Below are positions 61,392 through 64,000 of a stretch of 64,000 nucleotides of DNA, piece by piece. Under the pieces are notes generated by a model. That model was not told the origin of the DNA and made no database searches. It worked only from the letters and a program-made list of their open reading frames with translations. The position numbers were made by a program, and so were the translations under genes. The DNA is from RYN-230 sp036509255 (lineage in GTDB: Bacteria; Actinomycetota; Actinomycetes; Streptosporangiales; Streptosporangiaceae), in NCBI GenBank assembly GCA_036509255.1, contig DATCFY010000029.1, positions 62,001 through 126,000 of the forward strand. The letters are read 5' to 3'. Within the stretch, counting starts at the first letter, position 1. Each line of letters opens with the position of its first letter.

Positions 61392-61418
61392 GGCTCCACA
61401 CCCGGCAATATGCTGGAA

Positions 61419-61431
61419 TATACCGGGTATA
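61419..61431. promoter_or_regulatory. TATACC-G-GGTATA dyad upstream of the PadR gene
   Basis: A perfect 13-bp dyad (TATACCGGGTATA) 28 bases upstream of the PadR start. It is AT-rich inside GC-rich sequence and overlaps the expected promoter, so autoregulation by the PadR protein is plausible. Confidence 0.5.
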
Positions 61432-61579
61432 CAAGCTCCGGGCAAGCGGGCCGGATGGCATCGGCGGTGATGGGCAGCGGGCCGATGGGCTGTGTTGCGC
61501 TGGGCTCGCCGCGGCCTCACGATCGGCGCTCGGCACGGGCCGAAGCCAGGCCGGATCGCAGTCGCACGGCGACCAGGAG

Positions 61580-61800
61580 ACGATGACCCGGCCAGGTCCC
61601 CAGCGGTGTCCGTGCTCACACGCGCGCGGTATGCCCACCAGCGCGCAGATCCTCATCCCGGCTGCCGTCGACCACCTGCCAGGACGGTTGAGCCGTTCGA
61701 TGGTGTTGTTCGACCGGGGCCTCGCCAGTGCCCGATGGATCCGGGCTGCCGCGGAAGCAGCGGGTGGGATCCACCCGAGATACCCGCTCACGGTGCAGCT
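61580..61800 (+). pseudogene. possible fragment of an IS4-type transposase (first half)
   Basis: The frame contains LPGRLSRSMVLFDRGLASAR then WIRAAAEAAGG, which resembles the second catalytic aspartate region (L-F-D-R-G/N-F) of IS4-like DDE transposases. The matching second half lies at 62843-63376 in pieces. It is interrupted by unrelated genes and remains too short for a firm call. Confidence 0.4.
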
Positions 61801-62258
61801 GCGGTTTGCGAGTCAAGGCGCTCCGCGGCAGCAGCCAGGGCTTCGACGATCTGGGGGTACAGCGTGCGCTGGCTCCGCCAAACAAGACGGCCACGAGTAG
61901 TCGCATCCCAGCTACTGGCCCATCGGATTTGTGTACCGTCGCCGGTTGGGGTGAGGGTCACCTCCGCCCGGTAGTTGCGGACTGGGATACCCCCGACGAC
62001 GGTATATGCGAGGAGCCGGCCCTCCTCGACCTCCAGGATCTTCTCGACCGAGACCGGGTAGCGCAAGAAGTAGCGGCGCGAGGACTGCAACCACTGGACG
62101 GCGCCGGGTCCGCGGGGCGAGGTGTCACCTGGGCGTCGGTACTCGGCGGCGCGCCACGGCCCCCATTCGGGATAGCGGGTGGCATCCGAGACGAGCGCCC
62201 ACACCACCTCAGGCGTCGCCCGCGCGGTCCGTTCGGCAGACACGTCCAACCGATTCAT
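61788..62258 (-). CDS. SRPBCC-family (polyketide cyclase-like) protein
   Basis: A 156-residue protein: SAERTARATPEVVWALVSDA then TRYPEWGPWRAAEYRRPGDT, LEVEEGRLLAYTVVGGIPVR, and the C-terminal helix WRSQRTLYPQIVEALAAAAE RL. It fits the START/SRPBCC fold with a hydrophobic cavity. The ATG at 62258 is preferred. It is intact, though it lies between transposase fragments, so it may be cargo of a decayed element. Confidence 0.7.
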   Translation of the reverse strand: MNRLDVSAERTARATPEVVWALVSDATRYPEWGPWRAAEYRRPGDTSPRGPGAVQWLQSSRRYFLRYPVSVEKILEVEEGRLLAYTVVGGIPVRNYRAEVTLTPTGDGTQIRWASSWDATTRGRLVWRSQRTLYPQIVEALAAAAERLDSQTAAAP

Positions 62259-62369
62259 CGTCGTGGTTGTACACCGACTTGGCGCACGCGTCGAAGATCG
62301 CACCGAACGCGTCAGCATCCCCGGCCCGGGCGCGAGCCCGCAATTGCGGCGTTGGATCGTTCACATCTA

Positions 62370-62660
62370 TCAACTGGCCCGGCCCGCCCCGCGGGTTCCC
62401 GTGACCCGCATCACATTATGGGTGCCCAGGGTGCGCCACGTCCCCTCGGTCCGCAGGCCAAGCACCGCGTAAACAGGGTCCAGGGGCCGCGACTGCGATT
62501 CCGCCAGGCCGTCCAGCACGCGGTCGGTGATGGTGCTGATCGTCTCCCGCGGCACCTGCGCGCCGTGGGCCCGCTTGTCCTCGATGTTGATGATCGCCAG
62601 CCATAGCAGCTTGACGACGATGACGCCCGATCCGGCGTGACCGGGCAGCGCCGTGGTCAC
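62370..62660 (-). pseudogene. scrambled IS256-type transposase remnant
   Basis: Two Mutator-family blocks appear in reversed order. First KLLWLAIINIEDKRA, which belongs near the C-terminus of such transposases, then VPRETISTITDRVLDGLAES and RPLDPVY, which belong to the N-terminal half. YAVLGLRTEGTWRTLGTH follows, as if an internal block around the first catalytic aspartate had been deleted. No catalytic residue remains. It may derive from the junction of two tandem copies, and differs from the intact IS256 gene at 25272. Confidence 0.55.
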
Positions 62661-62896
62661 CGCGCTGCCTGCCCGCAGCGTCGTGGCGACGGCGCGGTGC
62701 CGTAGCGTCCGGGTCCGGGTGCGCGGTCACGTTCTCGTATCAGCGCGCGGTAGCGGAGCACCAGGACATGCTCGCGCGGGAAGAGCCCGAACAGGTGCTG
62801 TAGCTGCTCCCCGTACCGGCCGAGCGCGGTGTAGTGCCAGAACACAGCCCAGCCTGCGGCAATCTGCTGAAGGTGCTGCCGGACGGGTCGTTCCAT
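62657..62896 (-). pseudogene. sulfotransferase-like gene fragment
   Basis: Minus-strand frame with IAAGWAVFWHYTALGRYGEQ then LQHLFGLFPREHVLVLRYRA LI, which matches the middle of actinobacterial sulfotransferases (YxxQLxxxxxxFPREQVLVLRYRDL). The PAPS-binding N-terminus and the C-terminal end are missing; transposase sequence adjoins it on one side. It is a remnant. Confidence 0.6.
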
Positions 62897-63376
62897 TCAG
62901 TCATGCGCACCCTGCCGGGAACGTCCGTCACGGCCAGGCCCGCGCCGCCGGGCGGGTCCTGGCCGGCTCGGCTGAGGGTCACCTGGTACCGATCATCGAG
63001 TACAGAGTCACCGTCGAAGACTGCGAGGGCGGCATCAGGACCGAGCCGTTCCGGCTGGTCACTCCCCTGCCCGACCATGAGCAAAGCACCAGCAGCGCAG
63101 GTCGCGGCCGTCTACCACCAGCACCGGGGGACCGGGAACTGCTACGGCGAACTCAAGACCAGGCTCCGCGGGGCCTCGTTCATCCTGCGATCCAGATCCC
63201 CTGAGCTGGTCCGCCAGGAACTCTTCGCGTTCCTCACCGTCTACCAGGCCCTGTGCGCCCTCAAAACCGAAGCGGCCCAGACGGCCGGGATCGACCCGGA
63301 TCGGATCCCCTGGGACGAGCGCGCCAGCAAAACGCCGAATTCACGGGGGAGGCCGGGTTGGCGCTGGTGGAGGTGA
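62843..63376 (+). pseudogene. second half of an IS4-type transposase, frameshifted
   Basis: Pieces in different frames read GNLLKVLPDGSFHSVMRTLP, then VEDCEGGIRTEPFRLVTPLP, then NCYGELKTRLRGASFILRSR and SPELVRQELFAFLTVYQALC. Together they are the C-terminal half of an IS4-family DDE transposase, with the YREL-type catalytic glutamate as E in YGELKTRLRG. At least two frameshifts are needed. It continues the fragment at 61580-61800 once the intervening 1.05 kb is removed. Confidence 0.7.
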
Positions 63377-63525
63377 GCGTTATGGGCAGCAGTATCGCGC
63401 TGGGCGGCGCCTCGCTGGTCTGGCCAGGCCGCGCATACTGGTGAGCAGGAACGAGGCGTCCGTTGAAGAACATCCGTGGGCGAGGAAGGACAGCCGGAAC
63501 GTCACTGGACGCCGTTGGCGCATCT

Positions 63526-64000
63526 ATGGCGCGGGGCGCGTCTGGTGTGTGGCTGCGGGCGGTGTCCCGGCTGGGTTTGGTGTGCCGCGGCACGGTTTAC
63601 CTCCTCGTCGGTTCCCTTGCCCTGCGTCTGGCGTTTGCCGCGCACGAGCGAACGGCCGCGCCCGCTAGCACCGCCGGGGCCGTGCAGGAGGCTGTCGCTC
63701 CTGCATGGGGACGTGCCACGCTGGTGCTGCTCGTCGCTGGGCTCGCCGCGTATGCGCTCACCCAGCTCATCGAGGCCGTGTTCCGGCCTTCACGCGCCAC
63801 AGGCGCGATGGGCGCGTGGCGTCAGCGTGCGGTCTCGTCGTGGGGGTGTTTGCTGTACTTGGTCTTCTGCCTCAGCACCGCCCGGCTCCTGGCAGGAACC
63901 CCTCCGACGCAGACAGCGGCGTCGGAGCAGCTGCAGGACACGGACGTGACCGCGGTCTTGCTGCGCACGGGATGGGGCCGGGCGCTGCTGATCCTGGCCG
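63526..64000 (+). CDS. DUF1206 membrane protein (3' end outside the window)
   Basis: The frame from ATG 63526 stays open to the last base: about 158 residues. It begins MARGASGVWLRAVSRLGLVC, followed by the spans GTVYLLVGSLALRLAFAA and WGRATLVLLVAGLAAYALTQ and then GCLLYLVFCLSTARLL. The paired-helix repeat with RxGLxxRGxVYxxxG is the DUF1206 signature; complete members have about 270 residues and three such repeats. Function unknown. The start is a reasonable choice, but an upstream start is possible. Confidence 0.7.
   Translation, partial: MARGASGVWLRAVSRLGLVCRGTVYLLVGSLALRLAFAAHERTAAPASTAGAVQEAVAPAWGRATLVLLVAGLAAYALTQLIEAVFRPSRATGAMGAWRQRAVSSWGCLLYLVFCLSTARLLAGTPPTQTAASEQLQDTDVTAVLLRTGWGRALLILA

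Noticed and set aside
1..64000. tRNA, rRNA and CRISPR loci
   Set aside because: I looked for cloverleaf-type ends, ribosomal signatures and regularly spaced repeats and saw none.

Overview
The window is GC-rich, densely coded and carries actinobacterial hallmarks: a mycothiol-type maleylpyruvate isomerase family protein, an NDMA-type zinc alcohol dehydrogenase, GTP-dependent PEP carboxykinase, class II DAHP synthase, two DUF574-type SAM methyltransferases and an XRE/DUF5753 regulator. I infer a filamentous or soil actinomycete (Streptosporangiales/Catenulisporales-like rather than a mycobacterium). The species cannot be named from sequence alone. No rRNA, tRNA or CRISPR was seen.

Layout. 1-8.7 kb: the tail of a conjugation-type ATPase, a small protein of a family that often carries an amyloid motif, a DedA gene, an OmpR-type two-component pair, a SRPBCC/SMR pair, membrane proteins and two secreted hydrolases (G1 peptidase, NlpC/P60). 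8.8-19.5 kb: DUF2252 protein, methyltransferase 1, a wHTH/membrane-protein pair behind twin operator-like dyads, a 46-bp palindrome, a secreted protein with a frameshifted signal peptide, a MoxR-VWA fusion, an alcohol dehydrogenase and a secreted beta-helix protein. 19.6-26.7 kb: a luciferase-like monooxygenase (LLM) plus FMN reductase operon whose LLM gene is split by a 2,047-bp insertion with 7-bp direct repeats, then AraC, a RibD-type reductase and an IS256 transposase. 26.7-38.8 kb: a kinase-regulator-CPBP operon, DUF1023 hydrolase and acyltransferase, PEP carboxykinase divergent from a RamB/PrpR-like regulator, FKBP, VOC and the msrB-msrA operon. 38.9-47.9 kb: GNAT, an SDR pseudogene, methyltransferase 2 with its XRE neighbour, a truncated Ser/Thr kinase, DUF4389, an iron-permease-family protein, DUF445 and a MalY/PatB-type lyase. 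48-60.5 kb: class II DAHP synthase with a YciO-type protein, a beta-propeller/copper-radical-oxidase pair, an alpha/beta hydrolase, a frameshifted NB-ARC-TPR protein, LLM, aldo/keto reductase and choloylglycine-hydrolase family genes. 60.6-64 kb: a PadR-DUF1707 regulator, a graveyard of transposase and sulfotransferase fragments, and the start of a DUF1206 gene.

How it works together. There is no single dedicated pathway. The region reads as accessory chromosome: regulators, flavin and redox enzymes, secreted proteins and oxidative-stress repair, with many translationally coupled short operons (ATGA/GTGA overlaps). Its most striking property is gene decay. About ten genes or fragments are broken by single-base indels, terminal truncation or insertion. 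The clearest case is the LLM gene, which can be rebuilt on paper into one exact 381-codon frame by removing the insertion and one copy of a 7-bp repeat.
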